Below are positions 23,751 to 36,300 of a DNA stretch of 64,000 nucleotides, one piece after another. The position numbers and the translations under genes were made by a program. The notes beneath the pieces were generated by a model. The model searched no databases, had not been told where the DNA came from, and was given only the letters and a program-made list of their open reading frames with translations. This DNA comes from Imbricaverruca yamaguchii (Eukaryota > Arthropoda > Thecostraca > Neoverrucidae): positions 2,016,001 to 2,080,000 of the forward strand of contig JAOTOL010001661.1 of NCBI GenBank assembly GCA_034440575.1. Reading direction: 5' to 3'. How positions within the stretch are numbered: the first letter of the stretch is position 1; each line of letters starts with the position of its first letter.

Positions 23751-25390
23751 GGGCAGGGTAGATCCATGGCACCGAGACGCTCGACCCGGGCTGACCCGCC
23801 ACGTGAGGTCACGTGATGTCCAGTTCGTGGCGTGATGCTGTCGGTTTGGTTTTGTGGTGAATTGTTTAATACAGGCGTAATAACAGGGCCGGTTGTATGC
23901 TGTGAGCCGTGGCTAGTCTGTGACCACTTGGTGCCATTTCACGGCTGTCCGCGTGCTGAGTGCCGACCGTGCGACCATGGCTGCCCTTTATCGTGCATAT
24001 TTACTGACCATGGCTGGCTTTATGGTACATATTTACTGATGAACGAGTCATCTGCTGAATTATCACTTCCGCTTAACGTTCTCGCAGCAGCGCAACCTGG
24101 AATGCAAGGCTCATGAGGCCGTATGCCCTCGTCGTCCCGTAATGGTCTCATTAGACCTCAATTGAAGAGTCCCGGAAGTTTTTTAGGTCCGGCCGGTCGA
24201 GAGCAATAGGATTCTGGGAGCTGAAGATGGCCTTGGAGCTGTGGAGTCCCCTGAATGCTGAGAGGTTATCGAGCACCCCCACTCCCCAGGAGTTGTTACC
24301 TCACCCTTTCCCTACGTCATAAAATTATTGTTGCATTCCTCATACGTTCTGGTATTGCGCCACTTTAGTAGTTGAAGTGACTGATTAAGTAACTAGTGCT
24401 GGTGTCAGTCAGTCTGAACTCGCGGCTCTAACGTCGCTCCCGCCCGAGGCCGGGTTCGGGTTTGACCCGACGCGCACCACATTAATCGCCAAACTGACTG
24501 GCGTTGTACACAAGTGTGCATTTTATCATATATGCTTAGAACTATTTGATCGGTTTATCGGCGGCTGGAAGAAAGTCGCCATCGGATTCCGAGATTATTC
24601 AATGCTATAAACGCAAAATTAGGAAACTGTTGGGACGGTGAATGTATTTTTTTGCACTAACATGACCTGTAGGAATAAATCCGGATGCTTGCTAGTACAG
24701 TTTTAAGGATTAAATTCCAATGCTAAGCAGAGCTTGTTGCGTGGGCCATCAACCACCCCCAGACTAATAATTATAGCTCAACGGTAGAAGTTATGCAGAG
24801 CTTAACGCTCTCCTATGCACTGACACTTCCGGTCGTTACGACGTTCCCGGCCTTGCCGGGCCTGTTGCCAGCTGACCCACACAGCTGGGGGCTAAATGCG
24901 ACAGCGTGTAACTACTTAATCCGTCTTGACAGCCCAATGCAGGCTGCCCTTCCAACCATGGAAGCCATCGGGCGGCTAGCTATCAAAACACATTGTTAGA
25001 GCATGCTTGTACGCCAACCAAGAATGGCTTTGGAGACGCCCGAGTTGAATGACGCGAATCCGACGTCGCTCCCGCCCCACCACCCGGCCACATACGCCAC
25101 AATAATCGTCAGACTGTGATGTCGCGTGCAAATGTTCGATGTGCATTTTGTTAGATCTTTTTCTTGTAGTCTTGTCACTAAGTTTGTGCGTGCTGTGTTT
25201 TCGTGGTTTTTAAGTCGATGATGGAGAGTCCCATTGAAACTGGCAAAGCGACGGCTTTGCAAACTTCGGAAGAGAAAATGCCCAGGGTTTTCACATTTCG
25301 TATTCAGCCGAGTTGTGGATCAACATAACGTGATTTAAATTGTGTGAGCAAACTGGACACAGGGATAACAGCCTGTGAAATATGCAGAAT
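23751..25390. other. MCTS1 downstream region
   Basis: No gene supported. An AATAAA at 24674-24679 is a possible MCTS1 poly(A) signal, though 1.2 kb from the stop. Two diverged copies of a short repeat sharing ACGTCGCTCCCGCCC occur at about 24430-24540 and 25055-25160. Confidence 0.5.
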
Positions 25391-25555
25391 GAGAGGCGCA
25401 GCCAAGCCCTCTCCCTCAAGAGTAAAAAATACGCAATGTCAAACAAGACACAGATTTTCACCACGCAAAACAAAACAAAAATATCGCCGCAAGCTCTGTT
25501 TTTACATGTTTATTCCAGGCAGAAAATATTTCCATGTTTCATGGCTGCGCCACTG
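25391..25555. mobile_element. hAT-like MITE, 165 bp
   Basis: Ends GAGAGGCGCAGCCAAG and (reverse-complemented) CAGTGGCGCAGCCATG form the terminal inverted repeat. Flanking 8-mers TGCAGAAT and TGTAGAAT match at 7 of 8 positions. It shares TTTTCACCACGCAAA with the element at 28510. Confidence 0.72.
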
Positions 25556-25639
25556 TGTAGAATAAAACTTGGAGACCTGTTATTTTGCAGCTAACAATCA
25601 TGGGGTATCCATATAAGGTATCAAATTGAATATAGGATG

Positions 25640-26110
25640 CATGTGGGAATCGACCTTGAGGACCCCTTCAGAAGTGACCGCCCCTCAGAAGACGCGCCGC
25701 CACCCTTGGCAAGGACCGACCTAAGCCTTTCCACATTCAAGAACTGTGACAGCGCTTTTGTCTCTGGCCCTAACCGAACCCCCACCGGCCAGACGTGCGG
25801 CGCAGGCATGCCTGTCGCCGCCCGCCCCGCCCCCATGAACTGCACAGCGAGCCGCGGACCGACGGGCGCGCGCGGAGCGAGCCGGTCAGTCCCCGCTGCC
25901 AAACATCGTGACATCAATATCGGCAGTGAGGGGGGCGTAGCCGGCGCACAATCCGCGCTGCAGTGCACCGGCCGGCCGGGCGGTAAGGCCGCTGGCTCTC
26001 CGCCGTTCGTAGTGATGGAGACCCGGCCAGGTGGTGGTTGGCGGACGGCCGCGTCGGCCGGCGCCCTGCGACTACCTGTGGCGCTCGTCGCCTTCGCCGC
26101 GTTAGGTAAG
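25640..26110 (+). promoter_or_regulatory. CpG-rich region around the membrane-protein first exon
   Basis: A locally GC- and CpG-dense stretch (for example GACGGGCGCGCGCGGAGCGA) surrounding the start codon at 26015, unlike the AT-rich flanks. It is probably 5' UTR and promoter; no TATA box or initiator can be fixed. Confidence 0.45.
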
Positions 26111-29100
26111 CCGCGACCGGTGGGCAGCGGAACCGGGTAGAGCCTCCCCTGACCTGTAAGCTGACAATCAGTGAGCCGTCTGTCCGCCAGTGATGATTTT
26201 AGCGAACTGGAAGCCCAGTCTTGTATCAGGCTGACTGAAATCCAGCGACGTAAATTCACTTCTTGAACTCAGTCGATGGGAAATTAGAAAATCAACCTCA
26301 GTCGTTTCAGGTGCCATCTATGGAAGAGTATAGCCATTTATACGATCACATGTTGATTTGGAGGCACCTCAGGAACCTCAAGAGCATGCACCTCAGCCAG
26401 AACATGTTACGGAATGCCATGGGAGCCGTCAGGTAAGGCAGATGGGATGCGGGGATTGCGGGATCGGGTCTCTTCTCGTCAGGCAAGATTCGTGGTCAGG
26501 AGTTGGACGGGGAAAGTTGGAGTTCATCAGGCAAGCTGAAGGGCGACTGGTGAGACGGGGGTGTCATCAGCTAGCCTGAAGGGCACTTTGGCTGGGTCTT
26601 CTGTCTTGAGTAAGCCGAAGGACGGATGGTTGGACGCGGACCTAGTCTCGTCAAGCAATGTTGGACGTGAGTAAAGGGGAAATGTCCGGTTCAGTCAGCT
26701 AAGTCCAGGCTAGGCAAGAGAGGTGGTGACGTCGCAGTGCGTCAGCACTACGGCGGTGGTGTGTCGGGCCCAGAAGATTCACCCGTGAGTCGTGACGATA
26801 ATCTGTCATGTCCACCAAGGCGTCAACGATGTCTCAGTAAACACTCGGACGTCGGCCTCCTGTCCGGATATGTTTGACCGAGGCCGGCAGTGGCGGGTCC
26901 AGAAGACTAGTTTTGAACCGGGTGGTGAGACCGATATCCGATCTGGAATAAAGCGTTTCAGATTTAAACAGCTAACATTTGTTGACAGTGTTCATGTAAT
27001 GCAATGTTCTTAGATTCCGAAAAAAACATCTTAGTGCAAAATGTAGGCCAAAAATCGGCCTCTTGAGATGTATGATGGCTCCTCTGACCCACCAGTGTAG
27101 TCCGGCAAGTTGGGGTCGACGTCTACCCAATGTCGTTTGACAATGTTGTGTCCACCCAATGCCTGTCTGACAGTCTACCCGATGCCGGTTTTAGTGTTGT
27201 GTCGACCCAACGTCGATCTAACAATGCTGTGCCGACCTGATGTCGGTCGACAGAGTTGTCGACCCGATGTCGGACTGACAGTGTTGTGATGACCCTATGT
27301 CGGATTGGCAATGTCGTGTCGACCCAATGTCAATCTGACAGTGTTTGTGATAGCCCGGTGTCGGTCAGTGTTGTATCGACCCTGCAGCCTGTGTATGCCC
27401 ACCCTTCGTACTAGTCCACATCAGGGGACCGGCATCCCGTCCACACCGCATTGAATCAATATTGTACCGGTAAATACCGATACAATACACTACTGTCAAC
27501 GTCGGCAGTAGTGTTGGTCTGACACCACCGCCCGACAGTCCCGCCGGTCTGCTACTGGGTTCGTCTGTTCACGACAGGCCCCGTGTTGATCGACTGCGTT
27601 CAAAATCAGTTTGGAGCGGTTGTGAGATGTGAACACATCATAAATTGCCATCAATACGTGACGTGACGCGGTAGGCCCGTGTAGCACAGTCGCATGGGGG
27701 GGGGGGGAGGACGAGTGGTCTAGGGGTAAGTTGCTTGTTTCACAATCGAAAGATTGTGGGTTTGAGTCTGACCTGTCGCTACTCTTCGCTCGCGACCAAT
27801 CGGCGTGAGAGATTGGCGACGCTACATGACTCAACGGTTGATGTGTCGTAAAGCCAATAACCACCACAGTCGCATGGGACGTGTTTCCTCCTGTTCTGCG
27901 TTGCTCCCAAGGGCCCGAGCAAAAACTTAAGCTAATGTGAATGAATGTTAGTTCCAACATATATCATTTTAACATGGATATAAAATATGCAACTGACACT
28001 GGTAAGCAAAGGCGCATCTAGGACTTCTCAGCGAAGTGGGACATTTCCTTGGAAAGGCGCCTTGGGTGGAAACACGTTGAGCAGGGGGAGTGGGTAAAAT
28101 CTAAAGCGTCTTGAGGGAGCGCGCCTTTTCCTCTGAAAAAAAAGGTTTTTGGCTAAAAAATCCTTTGGGTGGGGTGAGGAGGGAGGTGCACTCAAACATT
28201 CCTGAACGGGCCTTCCCGGTCGAAGCATCGCCACCTACCCACGGGGTCACCCCGGTGTCCCCTCCCTCCCTCCCATATCCGCTTCGTTGGCAGGTTAGCA
28301 ATGCAACAAGAATTTGCGTTGACGTGTGAATACGATTTCCACTAGTTTTGCACGAGCGACTGGATTAATGTTTCACGACGGGCGTCCAGTCTTTAACGTA
28401 CAGTTGGTACTGGTGGAGCGGGGACGATCTTCCATGGTATGCACGTGAATGCGTATGGCGATGCACAAACTGGTCAAGAAACTTGCATATTTATATACGA
28501 ACAGATAGCTAGAAGCGTAGCCAAGAGGGTGCTGGGGTCCCGGGTCCCCCTTAGCAACCAAAAGTACACTAGATAAAACAAACAAAAATGTGATTTTCAC
28601 CACGCAAAGAAAACTGCTCGTTTCACCTCGCCCCCTCCTCCACGATAATCCTGGCTACGTCCTGCAGACAACTTTATTGGCTTAAAATGGTTGCACCACC
28701 TTAAGATTGAATCCATGGAGTGAATTCCTATATCGTCCTGTTCTCTTTTCTCTGTTGGCACCGAATATTACACCACGGCAATTCATTTTTGGTGTAACCG
28801 GGTGAAGATTAGCAATTTACAACGTGCGCCATCCAGAGTTGCCGTTTAGGATTCAGCCATTTGGAAACAGGGAAACGACTCCCTGCCGCAAGGGCTCCAG
28901 TACAGCTGCAGGGTCTACCTTTACTACCGCAAGGGAGCTAGCGCAGCTGCGATGTTCGTCTTCCTATCGCAATTCCCCGCACAGCTGCAAGGTTTGCCTT
29001 GCTACCGCAAGGGCTCGGCATAGCTGCAAAGTTTGTTTTCCTACCGCAAAGGCCCCGACACATTTGCAAGGTTTGTCTTCCTACCGCTAGGGCCCCGGTG

Positions 29101-30061
29101 CACCTCCAAGGTCGATCTTCCCACTGCAGGGGCCCCGGTACAGTTGCAAGTTGTCCGCCGTCAGCCACTCAGGCCGGAGCCACATCGTTATTTTCATGTG
29201 ATTTCAAAGCACATGTTTGTAAATGCGCCCGCCCTTAAACTTGCACCTCGCTCCAAAATCCCTCCTACAATGTTTTCACCAGGCATAGCTTACGGCGCCG
29301 AGCATCTCCCGGCCGGCGGCCTAACGCCCCTGCCGCACTTGCCATATCTGACGTTGGTCTATGACGGTGCAGTGTTCGCGGCGGACCGGTCGGCGCCCGC
29401 GGACTGGCTGCTGGTCACGCTGGACGGGCCGTGCCAGCTGGAGCACACCCAACCGCGTCTGCTCCAGCGCGGCCTGCTCGGCTACGCGCCGCCCGGCCCG
29501 CGCATCCGCTGGGCCGTCTGCAGCGACGACGGCGCACAGCTGCGCGTCAACGTGACGCTCGCGCGGCGCGACACCCTGCGCCTCGCGCACGTGCTGGACC
29601 GACTGCGTGTGTACAACGTCTCGCTGTGGGTGGGCCGGCAGCCGTTCCAGGTGTGCTGCTACCGGCGGCGGCTGGCCAGACTGGTGGCGCGGCGGTCGGC
29701 GCGACGCCCGGGCCGCGGCCGCTCGTCTGTCGAGCGTACGGTGTACTGGAGCGTGGCCGGCACGTGCGGCCTGCTGGTGGTGGGCGCCGCGCTGCTGGCC
29801 GCCGTGCATCTGGCCACCAGGCGGCCGCGGCCGCCGACCCTGACCTCCGCCACAGTGTACTACTCTGACGAGCTGCTGCGGCGGCGACACCGACAGCAGC
29901 CCGACGGCCACGCGGACGAGGATGACGATGATGATGAGGACGGTGACGAGGATGACGGGGACGAGGCCGAAGATGTGCTACTGGACATGCTGTCGCAGCC
30001 ACCAGAGCCGGGCCGAGTAGAGACGGCCGTCACAGATCGCGCCAGCATAGACTACTATTGA
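26015..30061 (+). CDS. Unrecognised single-pass type I membrane protein, two exons
   Basis: Exon 1 is 26015-26105 and exon 2 is 29283-30061; TTA-G/GTAAGC joins TTTTCACCAG/GC in phase 1, giving 289 residues. Residues 1-31 form a plausible signal peptide: METRPGGGWR then a hydrophobic core LRLPVALVAFAALG. The ectodomain, about 32-183, has four cysteines (81, 110, 155, 156) and two N-glycosylation sequons, N120-V-T and N142-V-S. It ends in a strongly basic stretch at 158-176. A hydrophobic segment at about 186-207 (WSVAGTCGLLVVGAALLAAV) is the transmembrane helix. The cytoplasmic tail has Tyr motifs (TVYYSDELL), an almost pure Asp/Glu run at 242-260 and ends in IDYY. An AATAAA follows the stop by about 260 bp, and a CpG-rich region surrounds exon 1. 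I do not recognise a family and assign no function. The main alternative is that exon 1 is joined to another exon, but signal, phase and membrane topology all fit the two-exon model. Confidence 0.62.
26400..26730. repeat. Degenerate tandem repeat in the membrane-protein intron
   Basis: Loosely repeated words such as CATCAGGCAAGCTGAAGGGC and CGTCAGGCAAGATTCG suggest a decayed minisatellite with a period near 60 bp. Confidence 0.4.
27100..27390. repeat. ~30-bp degenerate minisatellite
   Basis: About nine units built from GTGTCGACCCAATGTCGGTC and TGACAGTGTTG, diverged, in the membrane-protein intron. Confidence 0.75.
27705..27870 (+). mobile_element. tRNA-derived SINE, family A, copy 2
   Basis: A-box-like GTGGTCTAGGGGTAAG and B-box GGGTTTGAGTCTG (about 27758-27770), then the family body with CGACCAATCGGCGTGAGAG and a tail GTTGATGTGTCGTAAAGCCA. 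It matches the reverse complement of 1010-1167 over its length. A G-run precedes it. Confidence 0.8.
28510..28664. mobile_element. hAT-like MITE, 155 bp
   Basis: Ends TAGAAGCGTAGCCAAG and (reverse-complemented) CAGGACGTAGCCAGGA. Flanks CAGATAGC and CAGACAAC differ only by two transitions, fitting an aged 8-bp target duplication. Confidence 0.6.
28870..29160 (+). repeat. 39-42-bp minisatellite before membrane-protein exon 2
   Basis: Seven units of the form CTACCGCAAGGGCTCGGCAT followed by AGCTGCAAGGTTTGTCTTC, ending about 120 bp before the splice acceptor at 29282. Open frames through it are repeat artefacts. Confidence 0.85.
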
Positions 30062-30323
30062 ACTGGTGCACGGCATCTCCGTCCCACACTCGTGTCTCTG
30101 CTACTGTGCTGTGTCTTACCGGACTACACGGGATGACAGCCAGACCGCGCCAGCTGACTATTGAACTCGTGCTGCACATCTTCGTTCCCCTCACCCGTGT
30201 CTGCAACTGTCGTATCTCACCATACTCCGCGAAATAACCACATACTACGCCAGCTGACCGATATGGTGCTGCATGTACCCCTCACTCGTGTCTCTGCCAC
30301 TGTGTCACCGTACTGCATGGCAT

Positions 30324-30329
30324 AATAAA
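30324..30329 (+). terminator. AATAAA poly(A) signal of the membrane-protein gene
   Basis: Canonical hexamer about 260 bp after the stop codon at 30061 and before the convergent RPS16 end. Confidence 0.6.
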
Positions 30330-30388
30330 GAGTTTGCATCTCCCCACCTCTACATGTATTACACGGACGCGAGGAAACACGAGCTGGC

Positions 30389-33300
30389 TTAACGGTACGA
30401 CTTCTGGTATCTGGCTCGCGCTCCGGGTCCGCCGAACTTCTTGGCCTCGCAACGGCGCGGATCAGCCACCAGCAAGGACCGGTCGTACTGGATCAGGATG
30501 TCCTTGATCTCCTTCTTGGACGCCTCGTCCACGTCTGCGGGATAAAAACACCGCCCGTCAGCACAGCAGCGGGCCGGCGGCCAGTCACCACAATGGGTGA
30601 CCAATGGGTGAACTCATAGGATTGTCCCGCGAGCACGTTGTCATCTACATACTCATGGGTGAACTAGGATTACCCAGCGAGCACGTTGTTACCTACGTAC
30701 TCATGGGTGAACTCATATGTGCAGTACAATATACCAATGTAACGCGGCTCGACGAGCGGGGACGTGTTCAAAGCGCACCGAAGTAGAATCTCCGTGTATG
30801 TCAGTCAAAGGTGGATTACTTGGAGTGTCTATACAGCCAGGCGTGTTCCAGTATGCATACAGAGCTAGTGGTCTCGGACGCGATACGTGGACCAAATTCG
30901 AAGGTAAATAGAGGGTAAATGCCATCGAAGGTGTAAATAGGGCGCCAAAACCGCACCAATGCAATTTGCATATAATTATATGGCGAAAGATTGAGATTGT
31001 GCAGTGCCGAGCATAACTATTCATGAGTATCGGGGTTTTTGGGTGCGTCAACCCATGTGGATTTCATTGCCCGAGCATAACAATGCGAACATGAAGATGA
31101 ATTAAGCTAAGGATGTCCGATTTGCAATATCACAGTCACATATTGTGGACATATCAGAAACGACTGATACGGGACAGCAAATATAATATAAAATACAGCG
31201 AATGAGGTTCGTTCGCGCTGACGCTGTTGTACATCTTTACATCTATATGTTGCCCAAAGTTGCGAGTAGGGTCGTGGCATTTGGCCACCGGCCTAAAGTC
31301 GACTCACCTCATATTGTATCAAATTTTGGGCACCATTGACCAAAGGATGTACCCGTGACAAGCTACTGCTTTCTCCATTGGTAATACACGGGCAGTCCCA
31401 AACCAATGGTCGCACCAGTGTACGGCACCTTAGTGCGTACGAATACGGCGTCAGTCAATTGCGGGTGGGCGGCGGCTGAACGGCTGAATGTGCTCGCCAA
31501 CGGCGCGGAGAGGGCAGACGGTGAACGCCAGGCGGAGAACCAGAGGAATGAGCAGCGTCTGCAGGACCGCACTGCGAGGGAGGTCGACAAGGCGCATCGA
31601 ATGGAGAGAGCAGAGCGTCGAGGAGATCCGAGAATGCGAGGCGCAGGCAGGTGCGTGAGCAGGACGAAGTTAGGGAGGCGGAATATGCGATAGGCAACTG
31701 CGTGAGCAAGCGGAGAATACAAGGCACGGACTTTCACGAATCTCAGATGTGGTTGCATTTGTGGTTCTGATTTCACAAGAACACCGAATCTAGTCATCAT
31801 GCTTTTTACAAATCACAACACGCCATCGTGAATAGTACACCTAATTTGGTGGTGGATTTGTGCTTTAGGGCGCGTCGACCGTATTGGCCATTTTGCGCCC
31901 ATGTACATCTAATTTGAATTCCTGGCTCTCCTCGATAACATCACCTAACAAATCACGACAATTCTGCGAAAGCACTGTGCATTACACATGGGAGTGCTCG
32001 TGGCATTCAGATTAAAAAGCCTAATGGAGAAGGTGACCGATGGTATTACTAACGCAAGGCACGGAATGAATACAAAGATAATAATTGAAGCAAGGTTTTT
32101 ATCCTTCCTAGTGTGGCAAACTTCCCATTCTCACCAAGTTGCGTCATTTATACGAGTTCAAATAGCTGTACTACGAGATGAAATCGCGCTAGGGGCGGTG
32201 GACTCACATTTCTGATAATACGCAACCAAGGCCTTGGAGATAGCCTGTCGGATGGCGTAAATCTGGGAGATATTTCCTCCGCCCCGGACCCGCACGCGCA
32301 TGTCGACACCGGCGAAGCGCTCTTTGCCCAGCAGCAGGATCGGCTCCTGCAGCTTGTAGGCGAGCATGGACGGCTCCACCATCTCCAGTGGGCGGCCGTT
32401 CACCTTGATCAGTCCCCGTCCACGCTTGCAGTGTGCCACTGCTGTCGCGGTTTTCTGCAACCCGGGGAGATGAGTCACACCACTACATCATGTTCTGGAT
32501 CAGTGCACTGAACAAACGAAACCTTGTTGAACAGATAGGTTAATACACAGATTCACTATAATTTCATACTCTGTCTCTCAGTCCACCTCCAACGTGCACC
32601 GAGAATCTGTAGATCGTTAGTTAGTTGGGCTTTAGTCATTTGGGCCTCCTTTACTTATTAGTTATTTGGGCATTCTTCCACAGGAAATGATTCAATGGAA
32701 TATCACTGAAACATGACTGAAGTTCCGGAATCGATGGCCAGCTGCGTACATCTCGAGATCCTCGACTGACTTTATGAGCAAAACATACTCAAAATAGCAC
32801 AAAAATTTCATTCCTATACTTGTAACCAGTTGTTTGTGCCCAGATGCTAAATACAGCACACAATGGCTTCTTCCCTTGAACTTTGCATCAACTTGCAGAA
32901 CTTTGTCATGCACCTACAAAATACTGATTTAGTTATCCTTCCAGGGCTTATGGCCCTCGATGGCTTGGGAACCTCCTTTGGAGCCTCATTCTCACTTCAT
33001 CTGGGACCAAGCCACCAGGCCCAGTGTAAAATCCATGCTGCCAGGCACAATGCTCTCAGTATAGGCAAAATAGGCTTTGTCATCCACATGATGACCTTGT
33101 ATTCGCCCCCAGCCAGCACAGCTCTGTGGGAGAGGTTGAGGATCCTGGTTTTATAAGACTCCTTCTGCTCATTTGTTTCCTTCTGCACTACCAGCTTATT
33201 TGTATAACTTTAGAGACAATAGTTTGGCCCTACCCAGATATTGTGGGAGGGATCTTCCAGGGCACACTGCGTGCTGGCCTGAGATATACGTGGTTTTTAT

Positions 33301-36300
33301 AATGTTCAGATTCCAAGTAATCATCCATTATATATAACACTAAAGTGCAAAACCAAGCATGCCATGGCCCACAGGAATTCCAAGAGTATAAAGAAACATG
33401 ACTACCATGAAGCAACACCACTACAATTTCTTGTTTACTTACACCAATGTAACCCATTAAGTCTTGTCCTATAAGGTGCTCAGCACTCCCCTCATCTACC
33501 TGCTGCCAACATGGTATTAAGGTATGGTGGATTGGAGTTTAGGGGCACGTCAACATCAAAGGTCATTTTGCACCCATGGCATTAAGGTATTGTGGGCTAT
33601 ACAATTCAGCCAGAATGCTTCCCTTACAGCAGAACATCTGTGCAGACATGGAGTGAAACCTGAAACCAATGCTGGCTGTGCAGCTGGGCCATTATGCTTA
33701 CCTTACGGCCAAACACCTGTACAGACTGGTTGCCGACATCAGCCTTGCTCTGAAACAGAAGAAATCACCATGTAGTACAAGATTGACATGCAGTAGACTA
33801 CACTTTTAACTAAGATCAGCTTATGATTCTTGGCAAGCCAACTTTTAATCACATTGAAACAATTGGAATTACAGCCAGTTTTGTTTGGGTTTGCTTGAAT
33901 ACATATAGTGACAAACCAACTTGCACAAACAAGAAAGCCCTGGCTGCATCATTTGAAATAACATCTAGAATAATATTTTTTCTTGCATACATACATGGGA
34001 GGTTAATTTGTATATGCACAATGCACATATCATCAAAAGATGTCATCAATGCCACTAGATGACCACAGACAAAAGAATGGCTGTCAGGCACTATGCTGCA
34101 GGCACAAAATTTGGGAACACCCAGTAACAGGGAACTTCTGGACAAACTTTGCATTAGCCTGATCAAAATTGGAAAACAGGTCACTCCAGGACTTTTGGCA
34201 TCCATAAAATAATTGTTGGCTGCAACGAGCACACAATGGGTCCACACCACCAATCATAACAACAGCATACAGTCTGTACTAGCATACATATGAATGGTCT
34301 CCATCTACCATTTGGCAGTGGAACATACATACCTTATGCATGCATTTATGGGCAGTGCTGGTTGGGGTGGAGTGGAGTCTGATTGTGATCTCATTTGACC
34401 CTGCACACTGACCTGGGGCAATTTAATATATGCTGCAGTAAGTTCACTACAGTCATAATTCCTCCAAATCATGTGCTTCTAGTTTTAGATCTTAGATATT
34501 AGGGATCAAGACCCTCCCCCTTGGTGAGCTTTACATGAGAGGCATATTAATCAGGAATCTTCTGCACTTCCTGTGGTAGCATTGCTCAGACTCAAAATGT
34601 AACAGAATATGGTGTGCACAAAACTGGGCTGTTGAAATAAACAACTGCATATGGATGCAATGTTTCATGGGATCACAAACCCCCAATGTGATGTATGTGT
34701 ATGACACTTTAGTTTGAAGACACCAAAAGTTGAATGTTGGCAGAAAGTGAGAGGTCTTACCTTGGGGCCATGGTAACCATCTCAGTTCATCAGAATCCCT
34801 TTCAATTGTTTTTGGGACAGGGGTGGATATGAGGGACACTGGGGCCATGCATCCCCAGTGTCCCCTCAGGTTTCCAGCCAGAGTTGTGCATTGGAAGCCT
34901 GACCTTCAGCACACCTGAATGCCCCCATAATTTTTTTTAAAACCAGAAACACCCCTGCAGAGACAGAGTTCCACATTGACAATTTCAGATGACTGGACAT
35001 TCATTGCATGAGTAAACTTTAATTGAGCATTTGCCCTCCTTACTTTCATGGACAAATATTACATCAAGCAACTCATATCATAGTGCAAAGTAATGCAAAG
35101 TACAACACCAACCAATGGTCTTGCTTTTATCCTGATCACACAGTCTACCTGTGTGATCAGGATAAAAGCATACTGATACGGATTTCAACCCACCACCACC
35201 TGTATGGAAACTAGATGCATTAAGCTGTGCCAGCCCCAGCATGCTGTGAACCTCATGCAATGCAGAGCTTGTCAACTAAGATCTTGATTACCCTGATGAT
35301 ATCTAACAAAGTGGGGCATGCCCTTTACACACTACCAAATTATTACATCCAAATATCATCCATATTTTTGAAAATTGTACAAAGAATGGTGCTAGTTCAC
35401 AACTAAATACTTTATGACCAATTGTTGAAGATTCAGTGAGTGCAAGTTGGGATTCTGATGCCACATGTTTGGGTATAAAATATCCACTCCATATTTGATT
35501 GCATAAAAGCTTTAGTCTCTACACCCATGATTACAAAATGCAAGTCCAACCAAAATATAAATCATTATTGGGCCATTAGGGTGCATGAACCACATCACCA
35601 TATTAGGTGTAGTCATGCCATTTATCTACTCGTCAATAAAAAATGCCTATGGATAAAAAACATAATGTACTCATGTTGTACAGCATGGTAACACAATTCC
35701 CATCAACTGAAAAGTACACATCCACATGAATGAATGATCCCATCATTTTAACCACATTTATATATGTATAAAGCATTCTTTACCAAGATTCAGATCAGTT
35801 CTAATGTGTAGCAATATGGAAAACTAGCCTGTCATTGTTACATTATTACACAAAATTATGTTGTGCTCAATTGAAAAGTAATCATTTCCAGCAGGAATGA
35901 ATGGAGTGGCATTCTGTTTTGTGATATAGATTGTGTCTCCAATCCATATCACAAATTATCCAGATTTACAGTGCAGAAGCATGTGGTGTGCAAACACTTT
36001 CTTTCTTCAACACATACTGTCGGACATCTCCCACATTAATCATATAAATAATAAAGAAATATGGAGTTTGTAACTGATGGACCTTTGCCTGACAAAATAT
36101 GAAGGTCTGATCACATTGTTCTACCAATTATTTGCAAACAGGGACAGCAAAATCCACAGGCATCATTTTAGGCTTCTGAGAGCAATTTGCTGAAGAAAAC
36201 CATAAGGTGACAAGTATTTTTTCCATAATTACACAAGTATTTCTAGTGGTTATTAACAACTTGTAACACAGCAGCTATGGTGAAGCCACCCTGCACAACC

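Noticed and set aside
23342..23816. Ser/Cys/Arg/Ala-rich repeated proteins on both strands
   Set aside because: 16-bp repeat read in all frames; the same 16-residue cycle appears in each.
29321..30048. Minus-strand and other-frame open reading frames over the membrane-protein exon
   Set aside because: GC-rich shadow frames; only the plus frame continues a signal peptide across the intron and has a membrane helix.
34818..34956. Possible fourth hAT-like element (CAGGGGTG ends)
   Set aside because: Inverted ends agree over only about 8 bp and the flanking octamers do not match, so a target duplication is not supported.
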